Shown piece after piece: positions 1 through 6,436 of a stretch of DNA of 11,914 bases; positions within the stretch are counted from its first letter, which is position 1; every line of letters begins with the position of its first letter. Where the stretch lies: the NCBI GenBank assembly GCA_020216785.1, contig JAIWNO010000304.1:1-11914 (forward strand). The letters run 5' to 3'. Source of the DNA: Desulfomonile sp. (GTDB lineage Bacteria; Desulfobacterota; Desulfomonilia; Desulfomonilales; Desulfomonilaceae). Under the pieces are notes generated by a model, which was given only the letters and a program-made list of their open reading frames with translations, made no database searches and was not told where the DNA came from. The position numbers and the translations under genes are program-made.

Positions 1-16
1 TTCGCCTTCGTGGCAT
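1..16 (-). CDS. rpsK: Probable 30S ribosomal protein S11, N-terminal fragment
   Basis: Only the first five codons are inside the window, reading M-P-R-R-R; the gene continues past the left edge. An ATG sits 8 nt after a good Shine-Dalgarno (CAGGAG) in the 31-nt spacer that follows rpsM. S11 normally follows S13 in the alpha block and begins with a short basic stretch, which fits. The sequence alone is too short to prove identity; the call rests on gene order, the start signal and the basic N-terminus. Confidence 0.6.
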
Positions 17-47
17 CTCAATCTCCTGTCAGGCCGCAGCAGTACCA

Positions 48-416
48 CTACTTGCGCTTGCCGATCTGCATTTTCCGCGGTCCCTTCCGGGTCCGCGCGT
101 TGGTATGTGTCCGCTGGCCGCGGACCGGCAGGCCGCGACGATGCCTCAGGCCCCGATAGCAACCAAGGTCCATGAGCCGCTTGATGTTCATCGTCACTTC
201 GCGGCGGAGATCACCCTCCACCTTGTACGAGCGGTCAATGACCTCCCTGATCCTCGCGACATCCACTTCGCTGAGTTGGTCCGACTTCGTACCTGGATCG
301 ATGCCGGACTCGTCGAGGATCTTCCGCGCAGTGGGTCGGCCTATCCCGTGGATGTACGTGAGGGCGATCTCCATGCGCTTATTTTTCGGAAGGTCCACTC
401 CTGCAATACGCGCCAC
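48..416 (-). CDS. rpsM: 30S ribosomal protein S13
   Basis: S13 sits in the head of the small subunit, contacts the P-site tRNA and forms bridges to L5 in the large subunit. The 122-residue product has the family's start (ARIAGVDLP), the helix-two-turn-helix region around residues 21-34 (YIHGIGRPTARKIL) and the basic tail with GLRHRRGLPVRGQRT (residues 89-103), which reaches towards the decoding site. Length is normal. The start codon is GTG, supported by AGGAGG six bases upstream and by the exact family N-terminus. It lies 37 nt after rpmJ and 31 nt before the next gene, as expected for the alpha block. Confidence 0.98.
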   Translation of the reverse strand: MARIAGVDLPKNKRMEIALTYIHGIGRPTARKILDESGIDPGTKSDQLSEVDVARIREVIDRSYKVEGDLRREVTMNIKRLMDLGCYRGLRHRRGLPVRGQRTHTNARTRKGPRKMQIGKRK

Positions 417-453
417 AGTCTTCCTCCTGGAGACGAAACGAACGTGGGTCGGG

Positions 454-567
454 TTACCCTTGCCGTTGTTTATGCTTGGGATTTTCGCAGATCACCCGAA
501 CCACTCCCTTGCGTTTGATAATCTTGCACTTGTCACATATTCTCTTCACTGATGCCCTGACCTTCAC
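454..567 (-). CDS. rpmJ: 50S ribosomal protein L36, zinc-binding form
   Basis: This is a 37-residue protein, the usual L36 size, that binds 23S rRNA late in large-subunit assembly. It begins MKVRASVKRICDKC and carries the four zinc ligands C11, C14, C27 and H32, so it is the zinc-containing (C+) form. The start is GTG, six bases after a strong AAGGAGG. No ATG start is available in this frame. It is followed by rpsM after 37 nt, but upstream it is separated from adk by 117 nt where map and infA stand in many other bacteria. Confidence 0.97.
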   Translation of the reverse strand: MKVRASVKRICDKCKIIKRKGVVRVICENPKHKQRQG

Positions 568-573
568 GGGGCA

Positions 574-580
574 CCTCCTT
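574..580 (-). promoter_or_regulatory. Strong ribosome binding site of rpmJ
   Basis: The minus strand reads AAGGAGG six bases before the rpmJ GTG. This is a near-perfect match to the 16S anti-Shine-Dalgarno and decides the GTG as the start of this small gene. A hairpin lies immediately upstream of it. Confidence 0.8.
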
Positions 581-581
581 G

Positions 582-599
582 CTCCCGCTACGCGGGGAG
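582..599 (-). other. Short hairpin just upstream of the rpmJ ribosome binding site
   Basis: On the mRNA strand CUCCCCGC and GCGGGAG pair around a three-base GUA loop: seven base pairs with one bulged C. It ends one base before the rpmJ Shine-Dalgarno. There is no U-tract after it, so it is not an intrinsic terminator. The pyrimidine arm (CUCUCCCC) could in principle also pair with the GGAGG of the Shine-Dalgarno. Any regulatory role is inference. Confidence 0.4.
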
Positions 600-684
600 A
601 GACCGGTCCGACCCGGCTTGCCCACCGGCAGCGGCTGTCCGGCGTTCACCGCATTGTTGTGACGCGGCCTGACAAACCGCCTTC

Positions 685-1332
685 TCAGCCGAGGATCTTT
701 ACGATACTTGCAAAGATCTCGTCGATGGGCCCTACGCCCTCGACGCGTCGCAGCAGACCCTTCTCTTTGTAATAGTCGATCAGAGGAGCCGTCTGAGCGT
801 TGTACACATTCAGCCGCTCCCTGATGGTCGCTTCCGAGTCATCGTCCCGCTGATAGAGCTCGCTGCCGCACGCGTCGCACACGCCCTCTTTCTTCGGCGG
901 GTTAAACATCACGTGGTACATCTTCCCGCAGTTCGAGTTGCGGCAGGTCCTACGGCCGGTGAGCCGGGCCATCAGTTCCTGATCGGGCACATCCACGAGC
1001 ACCGCGTGATCGACCTTCTTGCTCATGCTGCCGAGAATCCGGTCAAGCGCTTCCGCCTGCGGAAGGGTCCTCGGGAATCCGTCCAGCATGAAGCCTTTGT
1101 CCAGGTCCGGCTTTTTCAGCCGTTCCTCTACCACTCCTACGACAACATCATCCGGGACGAGTTCGCCCTTATCCATGTAAGTCTTGGCCTTGAGGCCCAT
1201 GGGTGTCCCTTCTTTGAGGGCAGCGCGAAAGATATCGCCGGTCGAAATCTGGGGGATGCCGTATTTGTCCACGAGCTTCTTAGCCTGTGTCCCTTTGCCT
1301 GATCCAGGTCCTCCGAGCAGTACGATTCTCAT
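685..1332 (-). CDS. adk: Adenylate kinase, long zinc-LID type
   Basis: Catalyses ATP + AMP = 2 ADP in the cytoplasm and sets the adenylate balance. The 215-residue protein has the P-loop GGPGSGKGT (residues 7-15), the AMP-site signature FMLDGFPRTLPQA (81-93) and a long LID domain (about 123-165). The LID carries four cysteines, C130, C135, C152 and C155. The first pair is spaced C-X4-C rather than the usual C-X2-C of zinc-LID enzymes, as though two residues were inserted (R-N-S-N-C). The second pair, C-D-A-C, is normal. The ATG follows an AGGAAGG motif, and the gene begins 24 nt after secY, a common arrangement. Downstream there is a 117-nt spacer to rpmJ. Confidence 0.98.
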   Translation of the reverse strand: MRIVLLGGPGSGKGTQAKKLVDKYGIPQISTGDIFRAALKEGTPMGLKAKTYMDKGELVPDDVVVGVVEERLKKPDLDKGFMLDGFPRTLPQAEALDRILGSMSKKVDHAVLVDVPDQELMARLTGRRTCRNSNCGKMYHVMFNPPKKEGVCDACGSELYQRDDDSEATIRERLNVYNAQTAPLIDYYKEKGLLRRVEGVGPIDEIFASIVKILG

Positions 1333-1356
1333 AGCACCTTCCTTGCAAGGCAGCGG

Positions 1357-2658
1357 CTAGCCGCGTCGTCCTTTGATGCGACCCGTCCGGATAAAACCTT
1401 CGTAGTGCCGCTGAATCATATGGGATTCGATCTGCGCCAGCGTGTCGAGCGCAACACCAACAACGATAAGGAGCGAAGTTCCGCCGAAATAAAACGGTGC
1501 GTTGAATTTGGAGATCAGCAACGACGGGAGCACGCACACCGCAGAGATGTACACCGCGCCGCCGAAGGTGATCCGCGTCAAAACCTTGTCGATGTATTCC
1601 GCGGTTTTCTTCCCCGGTCTGATACCGGGGATGTACCCGCCGTACTTCTTCATGTTGTCCGCGACATCAATCGGGTTGAACGTGACCGCAGTATAGAAGT
1701 AGCAGAAGAAGACAATCATCGCGACGTAGATGACCTCGTACACCAACGTGCCCGGGTGCAGCCAGCTCGTCACGGTCTGCAAAAACGGAACATTCAGGAA
1801 CTGCGCGATGGTCGCAGGGAAAATAATGAGAGACGACGCAAAGATTGGAGGAATAACGCCGGCGGTATTCACTTTCAGAGGCAGGTGGGTGCTCTGTCCC
1901 CCGTAGACCCGCCTTCCCACAATTCGTTTGGCGTATTGGACCGGGATTCGCCGCTGTCCTCGTTCCACGAATACGATGATTGCAATCACCACCACCATGA
2001 TCGCCAAGAGGAGCAGCAGGATAAGAAATCCCATTTCACCCGTCTTCACGAGCTGAACGGTGCTTCCCAAAGCGGACGGCATTCGTGCCACAATACCGGC
2101 AAAGATGATGAGGGAGATCCCGTTGCCGATACCTCTTTCCGTGATCTGCTCGCCCAGCCACATCAGGAAGGCCGTTCCCGCGGTGAGGGTAATCATAGAG
2201 AGTATGACGAATGCGGGCTTGGACATGTAGACCATGCCCTCGGTCCGAGCCAGGCCGATACTGATCCCCAAGCCCTGAATCAGCGACAGAACCACAGTGC
2301 CGTACCGCGTGTACTGGGTGATCTTCTTGCGTCCAGCCTCACCTTCCTTCGAGAGGCGCTCGAGGTGCGGCACTACTACAGTGAGCAGCTGCAGGATGAT
2401 CGATGCGCTGATGTACGGCATGATCCCCAGCGAAAAGACGGAGAAATTCTCCATCGCGCCGCCGGTGAACATGTCCACGATTCCGAACAGCGTTTGCGCG
2501 TATTTCTGGAAGAAGTCCTTGATCGCGCTCGCGTTGATCCCCGGAGTCGGAACATGAACCCCAATCCGATACACCAGGAGCATCAGCAGCGTGAAAATCA
2601 CTCTGCGTTTCAGCTCCGGTATCTTGGCTATGTTGGCGATGGAACCTACGAGCGCCAC
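1357..2658 (-). CDS. secY: Preprotein translocase channel subunit SecY
   Basis: SecY is the pore of the SecYEG translocon in the cytoplasmic membrane, exporting unfolded proteins and inserting membrane proteins. The 433-residue sequence shows about ten hydrophobic segments and the family landmarks: the plug and second transmembrane segment around residues 64-92 (FSLGIMPYISASI), the basic cytoplasmic C4 loop (ERGQRRIPVQYAKR, 232-245), LPLKVNTAGVIPPIFA (259-274) and the C5 loop GIRPGKKTAEYI (345-356), which contacts SecA and the ribosome. The start codon is GTG, six to seven bases after AGGGAG, giving the normal MALVGSIANI-type N-terminus. It is placed between rplO (67-nt spacer) and adk, the classic end of the spc block. 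Confidence 0.98.
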   Translation of the reverse strand: MALVGSIANIAKIPELKRRVIFTLLMLLVYRIGVHVPTPGINASAIKDFFQKYAQTLFGIVDMFTGGAMENFSVFSLGIMPYISASIILQLLTVVVPHLERLSKEGEAGRKKITQYTRYGTVVLSLIQGLGISIGLARTEGMVYMSKPAFVILSMITLTAGTAFLMWLGEQITERGIGNGISLIIFAGIVARMPSALGSTVQLVKTGEMGFLILLLLLAIMVVVIAIIVFVERGQRRIPVQYAKRIVGRRVYGGQSTHLPLKVNTAGVIPPIFASSLIIFPATIAQFLNVPFLQTVTSWLHPGTLVYEVIYVAMIVFFCYFYTAVTFNPIDVADNMKKYGGYIPGIRPGKKTAEYIDKVLTRITFGGAVYISAVCVLPSLLISKFNAPFYFGGTSLLIVVGVALDTLAQIESHMIQRHYEGFIRTGRIKGRRG

Positions 2659-2725
2659 CTGAGTCTCCCTGGGAAAAACCGCTTACGATTACGCGGAATG
2701 GTCTGCATTCGATCGCGGAATTCTG

Positions 2726-3160
2726 TCACAGCTCCTCGATCGTGCCTCCTGCCGCTTCAATTTTGGACCGTGCCTGATTGCTTACTTTGTCGAGCCTGAC
2801 CGTATATGGGCCGGCAGCGTCACCGTCGGCAAGGAGTTTGACCGGCCCGGACTTCTTCACCAATCCAATCTCCCTGAGAATTTCCGCCGTCACTACAGTC
2901 CCGGCCTCCAGTCGGGCCAAGTCCTTCACGTGCACCACATTGTAGCGTACCTTAAATGGAGCGTTGCTGAAGCCCTTCTTCGGAATTCGGCGCTGCAAGG
3001 GCATCTGGCCGCCCTCAAACGCAGGGGATATTGAGCCGCCTGAGCGGGCTTTCTGGCCCTTGTGACCTTTGCCGGAGGTCTTTCCCCAGCCTGACGATTC
3101 GCCGCGGCCGATTCTTCTCCGTTTCTTATTCTTTGGTCCTTTGAGGTTCGACAGATCCAT
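2726..3160 (-). CDS. rplO: 50S ribosomal protein L15
   Basis: L15 is a large-subunit assembly protein whose long N-terminal extension threads into 23S rRNA. The 144-residue protein starts MDLSNLKGPK and has the glycine- and lysine-rich region GKTSGKGHKGQKARSG (26-41), then the globular domain with EGGQMPLQRRIPKKGF (49-64). The C-terminal domain ends AAGGTIEEL. Length is typical. The ATG is eight bases after GGAG in the 29-nt spacer behind rpmD. Confidence 0.98.
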   Translation of the reverse strand: MDLSNLKGPKNKKRRRIGRGESSGWGKTSGKGHKGQKARSGGSISPAFEGGQMPLQRRIPKKGFSNAPFKVRYNVVHVKDLARLEAGTVVTAEILREIGLVKKSGPVKLLADGDAAGPYTVRLDKVSNQARSKIEAAGGTIEEL

Positions 3161-3189
3161 GAATCACTCTCCGAAAAACCGGCAGCGGA

Positions 3190-3369
3190 TCACTCCGCCA
3201 CTTCTTCGACGCGGACGAGGTGTGCCACTTTACGCAGCATACCGCGCACCGCGGGGCTATCCTCAACCGTTCGACTTTGCCCGATCTTGCGGAGGCCGAG
3301 GCCGCGAACGGTAGCAGACTGTGACTTGGTGCCCCCGATGGTGCTCTTGCTCAGTGTCACCTTAAGCAT
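3190..3369 (-). CDS. rpmD: 50S ribosomal protein L30
   Basis: L30 is a small large-subunit protein. The product is 59 residues: MLKVTLSKSTIGG, then the helix with VRGLGLRKIGQSRTVEDSP and a C-terminal strand. The reading frame is open further upstream, but the family N-terminus begins at the ATG chosen here, which has an AAGGAGAGGAG purine tract about ten bases upstream. The gene overlaps the last 8 nt of rpsE, so its ribosome binding site lies inside the S5 coding sequence and translation is probably coupled. Confidence 0.96.
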   Translation of the reverse strand: MLKVTLSKSTIGGTKSQSATVRGLGLRKIGQSRTVEDSPAVRGMLRKVAHLVRVEEVAE

Positions 3370-3904
3370 TGGAAAGGTACTCCTCTCCTTCCTCGTTTTC
3401 TCTCTCAGGTTCCTCTGCGTCGCGGCCAAGGCGCTTTGCGATATCCCGCTGGGTGCGCAATCCTTTGAGTCCTTCGAAGGTAGCCTTGACCACGTTGTGG
3501 GGGTTGTTGGTGCCGATGCATTTGGTCAAGATATCGGTGATGCCTGCGGATTCCACCACGGCACGCACCGGTCCGCCCGCGATCACGCCGGTCCCGGACG
3601 ACGCGGGTTTCAGAAGTACCTTCGCAGCTCCGTATTGTCCAACGATTTCATGCGGTATCGTGCCTCCGGAAACCGGGACGTCGATCATGGAGGACTTGGC
3701 GCGCTCCACGCCTTTGCGAATAGCCTCAGGCACCTCATTGGCCTTGCCCAGGCCAAAGCCGACGCGTCCCCGACCGTCACCGACCACGACAACCGCGCTG
3801 AATGAAAACCGTCTGCCGCCTTTGACCACCTTTGCGACGCGACTCAGGTGAACCAGTCGGTCCTTCAATTCGCCTTCGGCTGGCACATTGGTTCGATTGA
3901 GCAA
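3362..3904 (-). CDS. rpsE: 30S ribosomal protein S5
   Basis: S5 sits near the mRNA entry tunnel and the decoding centre and helps set translational accuracy. From a TTG start the product is 180 residues: a basic N-terminal double-stranded-RNA-binding-like domain with SRVAKVVKGGRRFSFSA (21-37) and GDGRGRVGFGLGKANEVPEA (42-61), then the second domain with GTNNPHNVVKATFEGL (131-146). The start is inferred: AAGGAGG lies exactly six bases before the TTG, the resulting length fits, and no in-frame ATG exists upstream of the conserved domain. The open frame extends 13 codons further to a TTG inside rplR, without a ribosome site there. The C-terminus ends in an acidic stretch (about residues 163-175) whose codons hold the rpmD ribosome site. 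Confidence 0.95.
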   Translation of the reverse strand: MLNRTNVPAEGELKDRLVHLSRVAKVVKGGRRFSFSAVVVVGDGRGRVGFGLGKANEVPEAIRKGVERAKSSMIDVPVSGGTIPHEIVGQYGAAKVLLKPASSGTGVIAGGPVRAVVESAGITDILTKCIGTNNPHNVVKATFEGLKGLRTQRDIAKRLGRDAEEPERENEEGEEYLSNA

Positions 3905-3932
3905 GCGAATCCTCCTTCGGTTCCTTACACCA

Positions 3933-4304
3933 TCAGAAATCAAGTCCGGCTTCGCGTGCGCCCTCCGCGAGGGCTTTCACTTTGCCGTGGTACAGGTAGG
4001 GGCCTCTGTCGAAGACCACCTTGGTCACATTTTTTTCCTTTGCGCGCTCCGCGATGCGCTTGCCTACTTCACGAGCGGCATCCTTGTCAAACTTGCCCTC
4101 TCCGGGCTTCCTGCGGAATCCCTTGTCAAGGGTGGAGGCGGCCACGAGCGTGGTTCCCGCGCGGTCATCGATTATCTGGGCGAAGATATTTCTGTTGGAC
4201 CTGAAGACCGTTAACCGAGGCCGTTCCCCGACCTGCACGATCTTGGAGCGTACCCGTTTTTTTCGCTTTTCCCTTGAGGCTCTCTTGTCGCCTTCCTTCG
4301 CCAT
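3933..4304 (-). CDS. rplR: 50S ribosomal protein L18
   Basis: L18 binds 5S rRNA and, with L5, anchors it in the central protuberance. The 123-residue protein has a basic N-terminal tail (KRASREKRKKRVRSK), the core VGERPRLTVFRSNRNIFAQII (26-46), and the C-terminal part KVVFDRGPYLYHGKVKALAEG, all characteristic. The ATG follows AGAGGA with seven bases of spacing. It is preceded by a 59-nt spacer after rplF; the rpsE ribosome site begins a few bases after its stop codon. Confidence 0.97.
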   Translation of the reverse strand: MAKEGDKRASREKRKKRVRSKIVQVGERPRLTVFRSNRNIFAQIIDDRAGTTLVAASTLDKGFRRKPGEGKFDKDAAREVGKRIAERAKEKNVTKVVFDRGPYLYHGKVKALAEGAREAGLDF

Positions 4305-4363
4305 CGTGATATCCTCTGGTCCGCAGCCGGAGCCTGACTGACTCCACGCCGCGGTAATGTAGC

Positions 4364-4903
4364 TTACTTGCCTCCGGCCTTGCCTACCTTGCGCCGTACC
4401 GCTTCACCGAGGTAGCGGATGCCTTTGCCACGGTACGGCTCAGGTTTGCGGACCCGCCGAATGCGCGCGGCCATTTCACCAACCTGCTGTTTATCGATGC
4501 CTCGGACATGGATGAGGGTATTCTTTTCCACCTCGATCGCCAACCCTTCCGGAATCGGCATTACCACGGGGTGAGAGTACCCCACTATGAGGGTAAGATT
4601 GCTCCCGTCGGTCTCAGCCCTGTACCCAACTCCTTGGATCTCCAAAGACTTCGTGAAACCCGCCGTGACGCCGGTCACCATGTTTTGAATGAGGGTCCGC
4701 ATAAGGCCGTGCATGGACCGATACTTCCGGTGACTCTGAGGTGTGGACACCCGGATCTGGGTTTCTTCCATGTCGAGCGTTACCAAGTCGGACACCGCCA
4801 TGCTCAGCGAGCCCTTCGGGCCTTCCACCTGGAGAGTGGGGGGCGTAAAGGTGACCTTGACCTTTTCCGGTATAGTGATGGGGGCCTTGCCGATTCTGGA
4901 CAT
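4364..4903 (-). CDS. rplF: 50S ribosomal protein L6
   Basis: L6 lies at the base of the L7/L12 stalk near the sarcin-ricin loop and the factor-binding site. The 179-residue protein has two repeated domains: MSRIGKAPITIPEKV at the start, GLMRTLIQNM (66-75) and GVGYR (91-95) at the domain joint, and the C-terminal signature PEPYRGKGIRY (154-164). Length is normal. The ATG is eight bases after GGGAG in the 25-nt spacer behind rpsH. Confidence 0.98.
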   Translation of the reverse strand: MSRIGKAPITIPEKVKVTFTPPTLQVEGPKGSLSMAVSDLVTLDMEETQIRVSTPQSHRKYRSMHGLMRTLIQNMVTGVTAGFTKSLEIQGVGYRAETDGSNLTLIVGYSHPVVMPIPEGLAIEVEKNTLIHVRGIDKQQVGEMAARIRRVRKPEPYRGKGIRYLGEAVRRKVGKAGGK

Positions 4904-4928
4904 GAATGCTGCTCCCGAAACGTACTTG

Positions 4929-5333
4929 TTACCAAACGCTGCAGAGGACCTCGCCGCCGATGCCTTGGCGCTTGGCTTCCCTGTCGGTCATGATCCCCTT
5001 GGAAGTTGAGACGATCAGCGTCCCAACACCGCCGTGGCTCTTCATCGCGTGGTCTTTGCCCACGTAGACTCTGCGGCCCGGACGGGAAATCCGTGCGAGC
5101 CCTTCGATGCCACAGACGTTATCGTCGTCGTATCGCAGGGTTACCCTGAGCACGCCCTGCTTGTTTTTGGCGGACCTGATGACCTTATATTTTTTGATAT
5201 ACCCTTCTTCTTTCAGGATCTGGGCTATTCCGATCTTGAGATTGGACGCGGGGATCGTGACCTGTTCCTTGCGAGCGTGCCGGGCGTTCCGGATCCGCGT
5301 CAACATATCGGCGATAGGGTCAGTCATACACAT
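4929..5333 (-). CDS. rpsH: 30S ribosomal protein S8
   Basis: S8 binds the central domain of 16S rRNA early in assembly and in E. coli also represses the spc operon. The 134-residue protein has TDPIADMLTRIRNA near the N-terminus, the signature STSKGIMTDREAK (109-121) and the end GGEVLCSVW. Two start ATGs lie six bases apart. The upstream one (M-C-M-T-D) is nine bases from the AGGAG overlapping the rpsN stop and is preferred here; the second, giving the more usual M-T-D start, is 15 bases away. The 12-nt spacer after rpsN suggests coupling. Confidence 0.97.
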   Translation of the reverse strand: MCMTDPIADMLTRIRNARHARKEQVTIPASNLKIGIAQILKEEGYIKKYKVIRSAKNKQGVLRVTLRYDDDNVCGIEGLARISRPGRRVYVGKDHAMKSHGGVGTLIVSTSKGIMTDREAKRQGIGGEVLCSVW

Positions 5334-5345
5334 CAGACGCTTCTC

Positions 5346-5531
5346 CTACCAACTGGATTTGACCATGCCGGGAACGTTGCCCTTCAGGGCCTCGTTCCTC
5401 AGACAGATCCGGCACATTTTGAACTTCCGGTAATAAGCCCTGGGCCTGCCGCATATCTGGCAACGATTGTACTGGCGCACTCGGAATTTCTGCACGCCTG
5501 CCGCCTTGACCATCATGCTTGTTTTCGCCAT
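5346..5531 (-). CDS. rpsN: 30S ribosomal protein S14, short zinc-binding type
   Basis: S14 sits in the 30S head near S3 and S10. This is the 61-residue form with four zinc cysteines, C24, C27, C40 and C43 (C-X2-C-X12-C-X2-C), rather than the about 100-residue zinc-free form of enteric bacteria. It starts MAKTSMMVKA and ends GMVKSSW, both typical. The ATG follows GGAGG with a short four-base spacing. The stop codon TAG is part of the rpsH ribosome site. Confidence 0.98.
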   Translation of the reverse strand: MAKTSMMVKAAGVQKFRVRQYNRCQICGRPRAYYRKFKMCRICLRNEALKGNVPGMVKSSW

Positions 5532-5558
5532 ACGTCCTCCGTACAGGATCGGGATGCG

Positions 5559-6101
5559 CTATTTCCGGAAAGGCATGCCCAGAAACCCCAGCAGCTCTCG
5601 TGCTTCCTCGTCCGATCGAGCCGAAGTTACTACTGTTACATTCATGCCGCGGATCTTGTCAATCTTGTCGTAATCGATCTCCGGAAAGATGATCTGTTCC
5701 TTGATCCCCATCGAAAAGTTTCCCCGTCCGTCAAACCCTTTCGGGCTCACACCGCGAAAGTCCCGCACCCTTGGCAGAGCGATGCTTATCAGCTTGTCAA
5801 GGAAATGGTACATCGTATCCCGCCGCAGCGTGACCTTGCACCCGATTGTCATTCCCTCACGGAGTTTGAACGAAGCGATGGACTTCCTGGCCTTGCGGAG
5901 AACCGGCCACTGACCGGTGATCAGGGCCATTTCCTGCTGAGCGCTCTCCAGGGCCTTGGGGTTTTGTATCGCTTCTCCAAGCCCCATATTGATGACAATC
6001 TTTTTCAGGTGCGGCACCTGCATCCGGTTAGAATACTTGAACCGTTCCATGAGGGCCGGCACGACCGATTCCTTGTAATATTCCCTGAGCCTGGACGCCA
6101 T
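5559..6101 (-). CDS. rplE: 50S ribosomal protein L5
   Basis: L5 binds 5S rRNA and forms the B1b bridge with S13. The 180-residue protein has the family signature VPHLKKIVINMGLGEA (29-44), the region KLREGMTIGCKVTLR, and the late motif FPEIDYDKIDKIRGMNVTVVT. It starts MASRLREYYKE and ends LGFLGMPFRK, as L5 normally does. The ATG follows AGAGGA that begins just after the rplX stop codon; the spacer is 13 nt. Confidence 0.98.
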   Translation of the reverse strand: MASRLREYYKESVVPALMERFKYSNRMQVPHLKKIVINMGLGEAIQNPKALESAQQEMALITGQWPVLRKARKSIASFKLREGMTIGCKVTLRRDTMYHFLDKLISIALPRVRDFRGVSPKGFDGRGNFSMGIKEQIIFPEIDYDKIDKIRGMNVTVVTSARSDEEARELLGFLGMPFRK

Positions 6102-6114
6102 TGCGTGTTTCCTC

Positions 6115-6435
6115 TTAGGTGTCTATCTGTTCCGAGCACTTCTTGCAGTACCGGACACGGCTGCCGTCACCCAGTTTCTTGATGCCGGTCCTTGTCGGTT
6201 TGGAACACTTGGGGCACACCAGCATGAGTTTCGGCAGAGGGATCGGCGCTTCTTTCTCGATAATTCCACCCTGTTGACCGACCTTGCCGCCGGCCCGTGA
6301 ATGCCGCTTAACGAAGTTGAGTCGCTCCACGAGCGCGGCGTTATCCTCGACGATCACCTTGATGACCTTGCCCTGACGCCCTTTCTCGCTCCCGGCAATC
6401 ACCTTTACCGTGTCTTTCGCTTTAATGTGCGCCAT
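6115..6435 (-). CDS. rplX: 50S ribosomal protein L24, with CxxC zinc-ribbon tail
   Basis: L24 initiates large-subunit assembly and lies near the tunnel exit. The 106-residue product has a KOW motif near the N-terminus (about residues 8-27, VIAGSEKGRQGKVIKV), the GGIIEKEAPIPLPKLML segment, and a C-terminal pair of CxxC knuckles, C74/C77 and C97/C100, likely binding zinc. The frame is open upstream, but this ATG starts the conserved MAHIKAKDTV and has GGAGG nine bases before it, inside the rplN end. The rplN stop is one base away, so coupling is likely. Confidence 0.97.
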   Translation of the reverse strand: MAHIKAKDTVKVIAGSEKGRQGKVIKVIVEDNAALVERLNFVKRHSRAGGKVGQQGGIIEKEAPIPLPKLMLVCPKCSKPTRTGIKKLGDGSRVRYCKKCSEQIDT

Positions 6436-6436
6436 T

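Noticed and set aside
528..641. A GTG-led frame of about 37 codons on the minus strand in the adk-rpmJ spacer, running into rpmJ in another frame
   Set aside because: No ribosome binding site before the GTG, and its product does not look like IF-1, methionine aminopeptidase or any family I know.
27..674. TGTCAGGCCGC present at the left edge and in opposite orientation in the adk-rpmJ spacer
   Set aside because: An 11-base match is expected many times by chance in a window this long, and the copies lack flanking similarity or target duplications of a mobile element.
2686..2723. Two copies of ATTCCGCG on the minus strand in the rplO-secY spacer
   Set aside because: Eight-base direct repeats of this kind are expected by chance; no promoter or terminator pattern accompanies them.
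1405..2799. A 464-codon open frame on the plus strand opposite secY
   Set aside because: It lies antisense to a clear SecY gene, its translation is low-complexity, rich in Arg, His, Asp and Glu, and resembles no family. It follows from the third-position bias of secY.
5034..6182. A 382-codon open frame on the plus strand opposite rpsH, rpsN and rplE
   Set aside because: Antisense to three well-identified ribosomal protein genes, crosses their boundaries, and shows no recognisable domain.
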